From contig QKWM01000001.1 of the NCBI GenBank assembly GCA_003248315.1, forward strand, positions 310,001 through 374,000: a DNA stretch of 64,000 bases, written 5' to 3'. The DNA comes from Streptomyces sp. SW4. GTDB lineage: Bacteria; Actinomycetota; Actinomycetes; Streptomycetales; Streptomycetaceae. The translations under genes were made by a program, and so were the position numbers. This document shows, piece by piece, positions 29,484 to 39,181 of the stretch (within the stretch, counting starts at the first letter, position 1; each line of letters begins with the position of its first letter). The notes below the pieces were generated by a model. The model made no database searches and was not told where the DNA came from. It saw nothing but the letters and a program-made list of their open reading frames with translations.

Positions 29484-30484
29484 ATGAAGCAGCCGACCAT
29501 CCGCGACGTGGCCGAGCGCGCCGGGGTCTCCAAGTCGCTGGTCTCCCTGGTGCTGCGCGACTCCCGCGGGTGCGCCCCGACAAGCGGGAGGCCGTGCTGC
29601 GGGCCGTGCGGGACCTCGGGTACCGGCCGAACGCGGCGGCCCGCAGCCTCAGCGAGCAGCGCACGCGCACCGTCGGCGTGCTCCTGAACGACCTGCGCAA
29701 CCCGTGGTACGTCGATCTGCTCGACGGCCTGAACTCCCTGCTGCACGCGGCCGGACTGGCCATGCTGCTGGCCGACGCCCGCCTCAACCGCCGCACCGGC
29801 CAGGACCCGGCCGGCCCGCTCGGCGACCTCGGTGTGGACGGACTCGTCGTGGTCGGCACCCTGCCCGAGCCGGCCGCCCTCGAGGCGGTCGCCGCCCGGA
29901 TGCCGGTGGTCGTCGCGGGCGCGCGCGAACCGGTGCCGCCCGGCGTGGACGTCGTCGCCGGCGACGACGAGCGCGGGGCCCGCCTGGCCACCGAGCACCT
30001 TCTCGGCCTCGGCCACCGCCGCGTCGCCCACCTCGCGGGGTACGGCGCCGTCGGCGAACTGCGCCGGCGCAGCTTCGAGTCGGCCATGCGCGCCCACGGC
30101 CCCGCCGGCCGGGCGGTCGTGGAACCCACCGACATGACCGAGGAGGGCGGCTACCGCGCCGCCGTCCGGCTGCTCGCCCGCCCCGACCGGCCCACCGCCG
30201 TCTTCGCCGTCAACGACATCGCGTGCGTCGGCGCCCTGTCGGCGGCCGGGGAGCTGGGCCTGCGGGTCCCGGGGACGTGTCCCTGGTCGGCTACGACAAC
30301 ACCGGCATCTCCCGGCTGCGCCACGTGTGGCTGACCACGGTCGACAACGCGGGCCACGAGGTGGGCCGCCGTGCCGCCCGCTGCCTTCTCGACCGTTTCG
30401 CCCGGCCCGGGGCGAGGGGAGCGTCCATCTCGCGCCGCCCGCCCTGGAGATCCGGGGCACCACGGGCCCGCCGCCGGAGGGTGA
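29484..30484 (+). CDS. LacI-family transcriptional regulator
   Basis: About 334 residues after repair. HTH TIRDVAERAGVSKSLVSLVL followed by the RPNAAARSLSEQRT hinge and a sensor domain (GVLLNDLRNPWYVDLLDGL, FAVNDIACVGAL, LVGYDNTGISRL). Four single-base losses (near 29568, 30277, 30415 and the final codons) are needed; the stop at 30482 is therefore inferred. It most likely controls the divergent oxidoreductase through the two palindromes. Confidence 0.87.
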
Positions 30485-30520
30485 GGGCCGGCCGCGACGC
30501 GCGCGCCGTGCGCCGTGCCG

Positions 30521-30864
30521 TCAGCGTCCGACGGCGTACACCTTCCGCAGCGTCTCGTGCACCGTCCACGTCGTCCGGTCGCCCTCGCGCAGCACGGCCA
30601 TGTCGCCCGGGCCGACCTCCAGCGTCGGCCCGCCCTCCACCTCGATGGTGGCCGACCCGCTGAGCACCACGAACATCTCGTCCGCCTCGGTGTCGGTGAC
30701 GACCCCCGGGGTGATCTGCCAGACGCCGTGCGCCCGGCGGCCGTCCGCCGACTCCCACACGACCTTCCCGGTCACCTCGGGATCGCCGGAGACGATCTGC
30801 GCGGGTCGAGCGGCTCGGGTTCGAGCGCGGCGTCGGGCACGTGGAGAGCGAAGCTGTGGTCCAT
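30521..30864 (-). CDS. Small cupin protein (DUF861-like)
   Basis: About 114 residues after repair. Cupin strands run through HGVWQITPGVVTDTEADEMF, VEGGPTLEVGPGDMAVL and RTTWTVHETLRKVYAV. The fold is that of ureidoglycine aminohydrolase-like cupins, but function is unknown. One frame break near 30800. TAGATT lies six bases before ATG 30864, again the leaderless geometry. Confidence 0.78.
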
Positions 30865-31035
30865 GGCGTCAATCTAGCCAGCGCGCAGGCGGCGGGACGC
30901 GCGACAGGTTGTGCCGTTTCCGGGGCCGTGCGCGACACTTCGTCGTCCCGCCGCTGCGGGGGCGCCGGCGTCCCGCCCGCGCCCGTGCGGTAGGCTCGGC
31001 CTGCGCGTTCACCCGGACCGGTCCGGGACGCGCAC

Positions 31036-31110
<75 letters not shown>

Positions 31111-31210
31111 GGTGAAGTACAAGGTCAGGGACCTGTTTCGACAGGGCCTGGCCCTTGATCATTTTCAGGGCCGCCGTCTCACAAAATCTCACGAACGCTG
31201 TTGATCAAGG

Positions 31211-32467
31211 TCAGCCGAGCAGTTCGGCCAGCTTCTCTGAACCCGCCTTCAACGACTGCGGGTCGGGGTGCACGTAGGTTCGCTTCGTGAAGCCGAGGTC
31301 CGAGTGACCGGCCCACGCGGAGACCACCGTGTCCGGCACCCCGTTGTTCGCCATCCAGGACAGGCAGGCGTGCCGCGCGTCGTACAGCCACACCTTCCGC
31401 ACGCCCGTGGCGGCCATCAGCTTGTGTGCCTCGCGCCGGAGCTTGTCCGTCTTCCACGGCCGTCCCAGGTCGTCCACGAGGACGTACCCGCTGTCCTCGT
31501 ACGCCTCCCCGGTGGCCAGCTTCTCAGCCGCCTGCGTGGTGTGGAATGCCTTCAGCGCCCGCAGGACGGGCTTCGGCATGGGCAGCGTGCGCTTCCCGGC
31601 CTCGGTCTTCGCTCCCTTCTCCACCACCTTGTTCCGCTGGCCGCGCTCGGCCGTGCGGTCGTAGACGATCGTCCGCGTGTTGGTGCCGACGGCGATCGTC
31701 CCGGCCGTCAGGTCCACGTCCGGGTTCCAGCGTGCGCCGCACACCTCCGCCGGACGCTCCGCGATCAGGGCGAGCAGCATGGGGGCGTAGGACCGGTGCC
31801 CCTGGATGCCCTCCAGGAACCGCTTCACCTCTTCCTCGTTCCACGGCTTGTGCTCGGTCGCGTTCTTGCACGCCTTCTCCTTGGCCTGCTTCGAGATCGT
31901 CACGTGCTCGGCCACGTTGCGCACCACCATGCCGCGCCGCACCGCGAGGTTCAGCGCGGAGCGCAGACGCCCAAGGGTGAGGCGCACTGAGCGGATGTCG
32001 AGGCTCGTCCCGGGCTTCCCGCCGCGCTGCCGCCCCTCGGTCACCATCCAGTCGATGAACGCTTCCACGTCCTCTTCGCTCAACTCCTGGACGGGCTTGT
32101 GCCCGAGGTACTTCCGCACGGGCCGTATGGCGTTGTCGTAATTGCTGGCCGTGGCCTCTTCCACGTCCCGCGTGGCCGACTTCAGCCACAGGTCCAGCAG
32201 CGCGTCCACGGTCATCTTCGTGGGGGCCACGTACGTGCCCGCGCTGCGCCGGTGGCGGATGCGCACCAGCTCGTCCTTCACCTCGGTCTTGGTGTCCTTG
32301 GTGATGGTGAGCTGCTTCCGCATCATCTTCGGCTGGCCGGTCACGGGGTCGATGATCACCCCGCCGGTGGCCTTGTCCGTCTGCGGCTCGTAACCGATGT
32401 CGATCACGGCGCGATACCTGATCTGGCCCCTTCGGTTGGGCGGCAGCTTCTTGATCGGGTCGGGCAC
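31211..32467 (-). CDS. int: Tyrosine recombinase (integrase)
   Basis: 418 residues, continuous. An N-terminal arm-binding region, a core-binding SAM-like domain (VDALLDLWLKSATRDVEEAT) and a catalytic domain with Arg in ALIAERPAEVCGARW, the H-x-x-R-like YDARHACLSWMANNG, His in AWAGHSDLGF and nucleophile Tyr in TKRTYVHP. It inserts and excises the element at the tRNA-Pro core. The GTG at 32467 has TGGAGGA upstream and overlaps the end of the truncated XRE gene, the usual xis/regulator-int arrangement. Confidence 0.93.
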   Translation of the reverse strand: MPDPIKKLPPNRRGQIRYRAVIDIGYEPQTDKATGGVIIDPVTGQPKMMRKQLTITKDTKTEVKDELVRIRHRRSAGTYVAPTKMTVDALLDLWLKSATRDVEEATASNYDNAIRPVRKYLGHKPVQELSEEDVEAFIDWMVTEGRQRGGKPGTSLDIRSVRLTLGRLRSALNLAVRRGMVVRNVAEHVTISKQAKEKACKNATEHKPWNEEEVKRFLEGIQGHRSYAPMLLALIAERPAEVCGARWNPDVDLTAGTIAVGTNTRTIVYDRTAERGQRNKVVEKGAKTEAGKRTLPMPKPVLRALKAFHTTQAAEKLATGEAYEDSGYVLVDDLGRPWKTDKLRREAHKLMAATGVRKVWLYDARHACLSWMANNGVPDTVVSAWAGHSDLGFTKRTYVHPDPQSLKAGSEKLAELLG

Positions 32468-32468
32468 G

Positions 32469-32663
32469 TCAGTCCTCCAGGTCTTCGGTGTGGCCGCAGT
32501 CGTTGCAGACGCGCGGGCCGGGGCCGCTGATCTCGCGGTTGTCGTAGGCGTGCTCACCACTTGCGCACGGGTCCAGCGGGGCGCCGGACGGCAGGAGAGA
32601 TGCGGGCCGGACGCCGAGGACCGCCGCGAGCGCGGTCAAGTCGTCCACGTCGATACGCCGGCT
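32469..32663 (-). pseudogene. 3' fragment of an XRE-type regulator
   Basis: About 64 residues. RRIDVDDLTALAAVLGV is the C-terminal helix region of Streptomyces XRE regulators, then a tail with a Cys pair (RVCNDCGHTED). An in-frame stop lies right upstream (32664-32666) and the helix-turn-helix is missing, so the gene is cut at its 5' end. The break coincides with that of the divergent ATPase fragment. Confidence 0.65.
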
Positions 32664-33042
32664 CTACGTGGATCACGTCGGGCGCGGGCTCGGTGATCTC
32701 GCTGTGGGGTGAGGCGGGCGACCCGATCGTGAGCCTGCGTCACCTGAAGCAGCCGTTCGCGGAGGTGGGCCCGTTCCGTCTGTTGCACGACCACACCACC
32801 GGCACCACGACCGTGCACCACACTGCGGATCTCGTGGCGCTGGCCGGTGCGGGCCGGGGCGGGATCTCCGCCCTGGAGGCGGCGAAGGCGATCTTCGAGA
32901 CGGAGAAGCCGAGCGCGGCGCAGAAGGAGAAGGCGCGGCGCGCCGTCTGGCCAAGCTCGTGGAGGCCGGGCAGTTGGAGGCGAAGGCCGGTCCGGCGGGC
33001 GCGGGCACGGTCTACCGGGCCCCGTCCGGCGCCCTGTTCTGA
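32660..33042 (+). pseudogene. 3' fragment of a replication-type AAA ATPase/primase-helicase
   Basis: Starts abruptly at GSTWITSGAGSVISLWGEAG, a core strand of DnaB/RepA-like ATPases of actinomycete phages and integrative elements, and continues with VSLRHLKQPFAEVGPFRLLH and a C-terminal winged helix (ALEAAKAIFETEKPSAAQ). The Walker A part is missing. One further single-base loss lies near 32945. It is probably what remains of the element's replication gene. Confidence 0.6.
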
Positions 33043-33064
33043 CCGCCCGCACGAGGCCACGAAC

Positions 33065-33185
33065 AGGTGCACGCGGCGTTTTCGGCGTGCAGGTGCACGC
33101 GGGGCACGCCGGGTGCACGGTCCCAGCAAAGCCGCAGGTCAGCCACACGCTCAGGTGCACGCGGTACACGCGGCCGAGGTGCACG
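33065..33185 (+). repeat. Iteron-like direct repeats GGTGCACG, five copies
   Basis: (A/G)GGTGCACG occurs at 33065, 33091, 33111, 33153 and 33177, four of them starting AGGTGCACG and three continuing CGG. The 334-base stretch 33043-33376 holds no supported gene apart from the doubtful small ORF at 33252. Repeats right after a replication gene suggest a replication origin or a repressor-binding array. Confidence 0.6.
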
Positions 33186-33251
33186 TTTCCGCCCCCCTGA
33201 AAGGAGGGCGGAACGCACAGCAAGATCAGCAACAGTCGAGGGAGCAAGATC

Positions 33252-33443
33252 ATGAACCTGTCCCATGATGCTGAGCGCCTGCGCCGGGAGCGCGGCCACG
33301 ACCGGCGTCAGGAAGCCGTAGCCCGTGAGCGCTGCGGCTTCCTGCGTGTAACGAGAACCCAAGGTGAGCCGATTGATCAATCAGATTCCTCGAAGACTCG
33401 TTTCACTACGTCATCTGGGCACCCCAGGATTCTCAGTGAATGA
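33252..33443 (+). CDS. Hypothetical small protein, probably a 5' gene fragment
   Basis: 63 residues, starting MNLSHDAERLRRERG with GAGGGAGC upstream. The first 40 residues have normal high-G+C codon use and a charged helical character; the last 20 overlap the end of the ApeA-like gene on the other strand and look random. It may be the beginning of an element gene cut by insertion of the defence gene. Confidence 0.3.
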   Translation: MNLSHDAERLRRERGHDRRQEAVARERCGFLRVTRTQGEPIDQSDSSKTRFTTSSGHPRILSE

Positions 33444-34852
33444 GCCCGTACCGCCAATTCGAGGATGCGCACCACTTCATCAAGTTCGAACGCATCGTAG
33501 CCTCGCGTGCCGTGCGCAAGGTTATTCCGAACGATGCGCAGCGCATTTGCCGGTGTTTTTACTGAGGGGTTGGACATGGCCTCTGTAACGAGTGAGGTCG
33601 CCGCGATGCGGTCCATGATGTCAACAGGGAGCGCGCCAGTCATAGACTTCAACACGGCATCGAGGCTCGTGGGAGGGTTCTTCGAAAGGAACTTCTTCAA
33701 GAACTGCATTACGTCGCGGTCAGCTACGCTGCTCAGGCTGTCAATGACCTGCTCTCTCTTGGATAGATGGCTAAGCCGGCGTTGGCTGTACTCGTTGCGG
33801 GTTTCGTATCCGTGCAGACCTTCCAATGCTTGGATTAGCAGCAAGAAGCGCGACCGTGGGTGCTGGTCGTGTGCGTGCAACATTGAGCCATATGTTTCCA
33901 CCAAAGGGTGGTGCTCTGCTGCATATTTGCGCCATTCGAGAACCAGGTCCAAAAGGGATAGTTCGTCGGCTTTGGCTCTGATGGCACTCCGGTGATTCCT
34001 AACGTCTTTTTCTGAGCTAGCAAATGGAGCCTGCGTGATACCGGTGCCGTACACCTGGTACTGACCCGCAATGTCAGTCAACCTTACTGCTACGTACGTC
34101 AGATCTTGGGGCTTACCAGTTGCGATTGAGCTGATCCGTCGGAGCGGCTCTATGAACTCGTCAAATGCAACCCGAAGCGATACGCCTCGTTGAAGGGTGA
34201 CCGTTGCCACCGGGCTAAAACAAAGGCGAAATTCAAATCCGTCTGCGGTTCGCATTCGGCCGTTGTAGCCAACGGAAAGCTCCACGCCTTCCTTTGCCCA
34301 CTCGGCTCGTGCTTCCAGGTTAAGATTAGCACTCCACAAACCCGTGGGATTGTCCGGATGTATGCCTGGAGTCTGCACGCTCGCGATTGGCGCAGTTCCG
34401 GTAAGTGCATCGAGTGCTGTTATCTGAAATTCTATTGACGACACAAGGGGGATTTCATTGTCATGTTCGGGCGCCATTTGTGGGCTGCGCCGACCAAAGA
34501 ATTCCCCACCTTTGCTCAAGAGAGCCGCGCTGCCAGTCACGTGCCCTTGGTTCATGGTCCAGTAAGTAATGTGGGCATCAAGAAGGATTACTGATCCACC
34601 ATTGGCCAATGTCCCTGATAGGACTGGAGCTTCTACAACCTGCGGGAAAGAGAAGGAGAACACTCCTTCTTGGGCCTCGTCGCGGTTTAGCGGAAGGCGG
34701 CCATACACGGAACCCTTTGGCGCACGGTTCGGCAGTACTTCCAATTGGCCTGGGAGTTCAGTGCTGCCCCCCTTTCCGTCGGGGATATTCCATGTGCACA
34801 AATAGTCATCCGGCTCGTATGATAGGCGCAGTGGAGTCTGCTGATCGGGCAA
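33377..34852 (-). CDS. HEPN-domain protein, ApeA-like (candidate anti-phage defence)
   Basis: 491 residues, continuous. The N-terminal half is beta-rich (residues about 30-250), resembling the ApeA N-terminal domain. The C-terminal half is helical and ends with the HEPN nuclease motif RNNLAH (R442-x4-H447) in RIVRNNLAHGTRGYD. ApeA proteins abort phage infection, presumably by RNA cleavage; function here is inferred from the architecture. The start is a TTG at 34852 behind GAGGAAAGAGGA. The gene is visibly AT-richer than all its neighbours and sits alone on the element, both signs of recent transfer. Confidence 0.75.
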   Translation of the reverse strand: MPDQQTPLRLSYEPDDYLCTWNIPDGKGGSTELPGQLEVLPNRAPKGSVYGRLPLNRDEAQEGVFSFSFPQVVEAPVLSGTLANGGSVILLDAHITYWTMNQGHVTGSAALLSKGGEFFGRRSPQMAPEHDNEIPLVSSIEFQITALDALTGTAPIASVQTPGIHPDNPTGLWSANLNLEARAEWAKEGVELSVGYNGRMRTADGFEFRLCFSPVATVTLQRGVSLRVAFDEFIEPLRRISSIATGKPQDLTYVAVRLTDIAGQYQVYGTGITQAPFASSEKDVRNHRSAIRAKADELSLLDLVLEWRKYAAEHHPLVETYGSMLHAHDQHPRSRFLLLIQALEGLHGYETRNEYSQRRLSHLSKREQVIDSLSSVADRDVMQFLKKFLSKNPPTSLDAVLKSMTGALPVDIMDRIAATSLVTEAMSNPSVKTPANALRIVRNNLAHGTRGYDAFELDEVVRILELAVRAHSLRILGCPDDVVKRVFEESD

Positions 34853-34925
34853 AGTTCCTCTTTCCTCGACGCCTTCGCTGAAGGCACTTTGCTAGCTTGA
34901 CCGACCGGAAACGAGTGGCGTACCC

Positions 34926-36172
34926 CTAAGCCAGCAACAAGTGTCCGTAGTCGGCCAGTACTTCGCGCGCCTCGGGCACGTCCTCGTAATCCTTCAGTCG
35001 GTGGAGGACCGTCCGGGCCCGCTCCGCCGTGCGCTCTGAGGAGAGATCGCCGGACGTGTCGATGACGCGGCGGGCCTCTTCGGCGGCCTGCTCGGGCTCG
35101 TTCGCGTCGGTCAGCGCCACGGCCAGCCATGAGCGGTACAGCGCGACTTCCCGGGCGTGCGTGGCGTCGTAGCGTGCCAGCACGTCCTGGAGCAGCGGCA
35201 CCGCGCGCAGCGGGCGGCGTAGCTCGGTGAACACCCGGGCGTCCATGACCTCCAGCTCCTCGCGGTTCACCCAGTAGGCCCACGTCGGTGCGGGAGGGCC
35301 GTCCGTGGCGTCCAGCGCGGCGTGGGCTTCACCGAGCGCCCGCAGGGCGGGTTGGGCCTCCCCGGCACGCGTATGTGCCCATGCCACGCGGTCCAGGAAC
35401 AGGGCGCGGGTTGTGGCCGGGGCGTCCGGCCCGGCCTCCGTGACGGCTGCCTTCGCCAGTTCCAGCCCCTCCCGTTCCCGGCCGCTGTTCGTCAGGTGGT
35501 AGCCGAGGCTGCCCGCGAGCTGTGCCACCAGCGGCGCGTCCCCGGCCTGGCGGGCGGCCGAGAGCCCGAGCCGGTAGGCGTGCTCCGCGTCCTCCCCGCG
35601 TCCGGCGTCCGAGGCGATCCAACCGGCGATCTGGCCCAACTCCCCGATCTGCACGAGCAGGCCACGCCCCGTCTCCTCGGAGTGCTCGGACTCGCGGTAC
35701 AGGCGGACGGCGGCGCGCAGCTCGCGGAAGGCGGGGGCGATCAGGTCCCGCCGGACAGCACATCGTCCGCGAGCCGGAGACCGTGAACGCGAGCCGCCAG
35801 CCCGTCCACGGTGGTGGCGCCGATCCGACGGCCGCCGGGGGCTGCCAGGGGCTCCAGCGCGTCCCCGTCGGGCAGCAGGTCCGCGAGGGTGGCCGCGACG
35901 CCTGGAAGCCGCGCCAGGGTGTCCCCTCGGGCGTACGCGGCGGCCTGCTCCAGCTCGGCCAACGGCACCCCGAGCACCTGGGCGATGGTGGAGAGCCACA
36001 CGTCTGGGACACGGCCCCCGCGTTCCCACCGGGAGACCTCGTTCCGGGTGATCGATTGCGTGCCGAAGGCGGCACAGAGCACAGCGGCGAACTGCCGCTG
36101 TGACCGCCCAGTGTGGCGGCGCAGGCTCGCGAGGTACTGGCCGAACTGCTTGCGTCGGTCCGCGTCGGTCAT
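34926..36172 (-). CDS. XRE-type regulator with TPR-like C-terminal domain
   Basis: About 415 residues after repair. HTH in residues about 10-75 (GRSQRQFAAVLCAAFGTQSITRNEVSRWERG), followed by helical tetratricopeptide-like repeats (ALRALGEAHAALDATD, AVALTDANEPEQAAEEARRVID). Proteins of this design are common in Streptomyces and often precede small HATPase and DUF genes, as here (divergent). One frame break near 35757. ATG 36172 with GGAAGGGG. Confidence 0.87.
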
Positions 36173-36294
36173 GGTGGCCCCTTCCGTATCTAGTGTGGCC
36201 CCTCCCTGGCCCCCCGTGAGGCTCCCCGCGCGATCACGCCCGCCGGTTACCTGAATGCACAGCGCCCTGGCGACCGTGCGACCGGCCCCAGGGC

Positions 36295-36738
36295 ATGGCC
36301 GATCTGAGAGAGCAGACCGACATGCCGCAACCTACATCCAGGGCCCGGCCGACCGGGCACCCCGGTTACAGCGAGACCCTGCCGAGAGAACCTGAGAGCG
36401 CCGCGACCGCGCGGCGCCTGGTCCGAATTTCCCTGTCTGTCTGGGAGCTGGACGAGCTGGCCGAGGACACCGCCTTGGTCATCTCCGAGCTGGTGGCGAA
36501 CGCGGTCCAGCACGCGCGGCGGGAATCGATCCGGGTCACGATCGAGCGGCCCGAGACGGCGTGCGTGCGTGTCGGCGTCGTGGACTTCTCGAAGGCGCCA
36601 CCTGCGCCGCGAGCGCCGGACGCCGAGAGCGAGAGCGGGCGCGGTCTCGCGCTCGTGGCGGAGCTGGCCGAGAACTGGGGTACCGAGTCGCTGCCGTGGG
36701 GCAAGCGGATCTGGGCGGAGCTGGAGGGGAAGCGATGA
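36295..36738 (+). CDS. RsbW-like ATP-binding protein (HATPase_c_2)
   Basis: 147 residues. N box VISELVANAVQHARRES, then VVDFSKAPP and a G box ESGRGLALVAELA. Such short GHKL proteins are anti-sigma or related regulatory kinases in Streptomyces. The ATG at 36295 or the one at 36322 can start it. Four-base ATGA overlap with the next gene. Confidence 0.87.
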   Translation: MADLREQTDMPQPTSRARPTGHPGYSETLPREPESAATARRLVRISLSVWELDELAEDTALVISELVANAVQHARRESIRVTIERPETACVRVGVVDFSKAPPAPRAPDAESESGRGLALVAELAENWGTESLPWGKRIWAELEGKR

Positions 36739-36968
36739 CGCGGGCAGTGATCCGGCACGAGACGTGGACCCTGGAGCCCGACCGCGAGCCGGACGCCGAG
36801 CCGGTGACGTACGCGATGCAGTGCGCGGTGTGCGGGGAGTCCTCCGAGGCCGCCCACGACTTCGCAGAGCCGCAGTCGTGGGTGCTGAAGCACTGCGGCA
36901 AGAACCCGTCCCACCACACCTTCCGAGAGGTCATCACGCGCCCGTGGCGTACGTGGCGCCACAGGTGA
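36735..36968 (+). CDS. DUF7848-like small zinc-ribbon protein
   Basis: 77 residues. A CAVCGESS Cys pair, then WVLKHCGKNPSHHTF with further Cys/His, suggest one zinc site. The family is abundant in Streptomyces next to XRE and HATPase genes; its role is unknown. Translationally coupled to the ATPase gene. Confidence 0.8.
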   Translation: MTRAVIRHETWTLEPDREPDAEPVTYAMQCAVCGESSEAAHDFAEPQSWVLKHCGKNPSHHTFREVITRPWRTWRHR

Positions 36969-36989
36969 ACGACCGGCTGAGATACGCGA

Positions 36990-37024
36990 GAAGCCCCGCC
37001 TGGCACGATGCCGGGCGGGGCTTC
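36990..37024 (+). terminator. Terminator after the DUF7848 gene
   Basis: GAAGCCCCGCC pairs perfectly with GGCGGGGCTTC over 11 bp around a 13-base loop. It ends the rightmost transcript of the element. Confidence 0.85.
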
Positions 37025-37142
37025 GTCCGTCTCACACACGTCTCACGGACTCGGTGTGCGGGGGTGGACTCTGTGGATGCTGACCTGGGCTTTTCCGCTC
37101 TCCCTGGACCTCACGGACCCCCTGGACGGTATTTCGTTCACT

Positions 37143-37182
37143 GGGGTCAAGGGGTCGCAGGTTCAAATCCTGTCGTCCCGAC
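37143..37182 (+). repeat. attR of the integrated element
   Basis: 40-bp copy of the tRNA-Pro 3' part. Upstream of it the tRNA sequence is lost apart from a short ACT, so this is a partial duplicate and not a tRNA gene. Confidence 0.92.
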
Positions 37183-37243
37183 TCGTGAAGCGGCGGGTCG
37201 CGGGGCCGGGCCGGATGCCGGCCCGGCCCCGCCGCCCGCTCCG

Positions 37244-39092
37244 CTAGGGGAGCCGCAGGGTCGGACGGTAGGCGTCCAGCCAGGTGGCCAGGTCCAGGGT
37301 CCGTTCCAGGCCCAGCCGGGTCAGCCGGTCCATCCCGTCCGTGTCCCGGCCCGTGGCGTCCTCCAGCCACCGCCGGTCCATCACCTCGAAGACGGCGTGC
37401 CCCCGGTCGCCGAGCAGCTCCTTGCCCTGCCGCTGGAGTTCCGCCGCGTAGTACGGGTCCTGCGTCGAGGGGTAGGCGCTCTTGGGCGCCACAGCACCGA
37501 CTCCGGGAGCACGTCCCGGGCGGCCCGCGCAGCAGGCTCTTCTCCCGGCCGTCGTACGTCTTGAACGCCCAGGGCGTGTTGTAGACGTACTCGACGAGCC
37601 GGTGGTCGCAGAACGGCACCCGCACCTCCAGGCCGAGCGCCATGCTCAGCCGGTCCTTGCGGTCCAGCAGGTAGCGCATGAACCGGGTCAGATGCAGATG
37701 GATCATCACCCGCATCCGGTACTCGAAGTCGTCCTCCGAGCCGTGGTCGTCGCCGCTGTCGAGCCGCTCGACCTCCCCAGGGCACCGGCGTACGCGTCCC
37801 GCCGGTACTCCTCCAGCGCCAGAGCCGACCACAGCTCCGGCCGCACGCCCGTGCCGTCCTTGTCGAACGCGCCGATGTTCAGGGCGATCCACGGGAAGGC
37901 GCGGGCCTGCTGGATCTGCGGCACGTGCATGTGCTTGTACCCGCCGAAGACCTCGTCCGCGGCCTCGCCGGACAGGGCCACGGTCGAGCGCTGCCTGATC
38001 TCCTTGAACAGCAGGTACAGGAGAAGTCGATGTCGCCCATCGTCGTCGGCACGTCCCGGGCACCGATCACCGCCTGGCGGATCGCGGGGTCGGCGAGGGT
38101 CTTCGGCCCGATGACGATGTCGGCGTGGTCGGAGCCGACGTGCTCGGCGACGTCCTTCACGTACGGGGCGTCGACGGTGTCGCGCAGATCGTCGGACTTG
38201 AAGTTCTCCGCGTGGTCCATGAAGTCGACCGCGAAGGTCCGCACCCGTTCCTCGCCCAGGTGCGCCGCCGACAGCGCGGTGAGGGTGCCGGAGTCCAGCC
38301 CCCGGAGAGCAGCACGCAGCGCGGCACGTCCGCGACGAGCTGCCGCCGCACCGTGTCGTCGAGCAGCTCACGGACCCGGGCGACGGTGGTCGCCACGTCG
38401 TCGGGGTGCGGACGGGTCTCGAGCCGCCAGTAGGTGCGCTCGCGCAGGCCGTTCGCGTCCACGGTGACCACGGTGCCGGGTTCCACCTGCCGCATGCCCG
38501 ACCAGATCGCGTGCCCCGGTGTGAAGCAGTACGACAGCGACTCGCGCAGACCGTCGACGTCCACCACGCGCTCGGCGAGCGGGTGGGCCAGGATCGCCTT
38601 CGGTTCGGAGCCGAACAGCAGCCCGTCGCGGGTGCGGTGGTAGTAGAAGGGCTTGATGCCCAGCCGGTCCCGGATCATCACCAGCTTCTGCTCGCGCCCG
38701 TCCCAGACGGCGAACGCGTACATGCCGTTGAGCCGGTCGGCGACCGCCTCGCCCCAGCGCAGATAGCCGCGCAGCACCACCTCGGTGTCGCCGGCGGTCG
38801 TGAAGCGCTCACCGCCCCGCACCAGTTCCTCGCGCAGCTCGGTGAAGTTGTAGGTCTCGCCGCTGTAGACGAGGGTGACCGCGCCGTTGGGGGTGCGCAC
38901 CGTCATGGGCTGCTTTCCGCCGGGCAGGTCGATCACGGCCAGCCTCCGGTGGCCGAGGGCGGCGTGGGGCTCCACCCAGGTGCCGGACGCGTCGGGGCCC
39001 CGGCAGGCCATCGTCCGCGTCATCGCGTCCAGGGTCTCCCGCTCACGGGTGAGGTCACGGTCGAACGAGACCCAACCGGTTATGCCACACAT
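37244..39092 (-). CDS. asnB: Asparagine synthase (glutamine-hydrolysing)
   Basis: About 617 residues after repair. Class II glutaminase: Cys2 in MCGITGWVS, then RGPDASG and the PPi-loop LSGG(L)DS at the start of the synthetase domain, SGEAADEVFGGY, and DRKDRLSMALGLEVRVPF. It makes asparagine from aspartate and glutamine, or an amide in a secondary pathway. Five single-base losses (near 38298, 38025, 37778, 37530 and 37493). In the uninserted chromosome its 3' end lay next to tRNA-Pro. Confidence 0.92.
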
Positions 39093-39181
39093 CCGCCGTC
39101 CTCCTGTGGTCGGCTACAAGCCCGTGGTCCTGTTCCCCGGCCGCTCCGGTGCCGCGCGCGGCACCGGGAGCGGTCCCCGGG

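Noticed and set aside
33065..33185. CRISPR array
   Set aside because: Repeats are too short and unevenly spaced, and no cas genes are nearby.
37143..37182. A third tRNA-Pro gene
   Set aside because: Only the 3' half is present; acceptor 5' strand and D arm are missing. It is attR.
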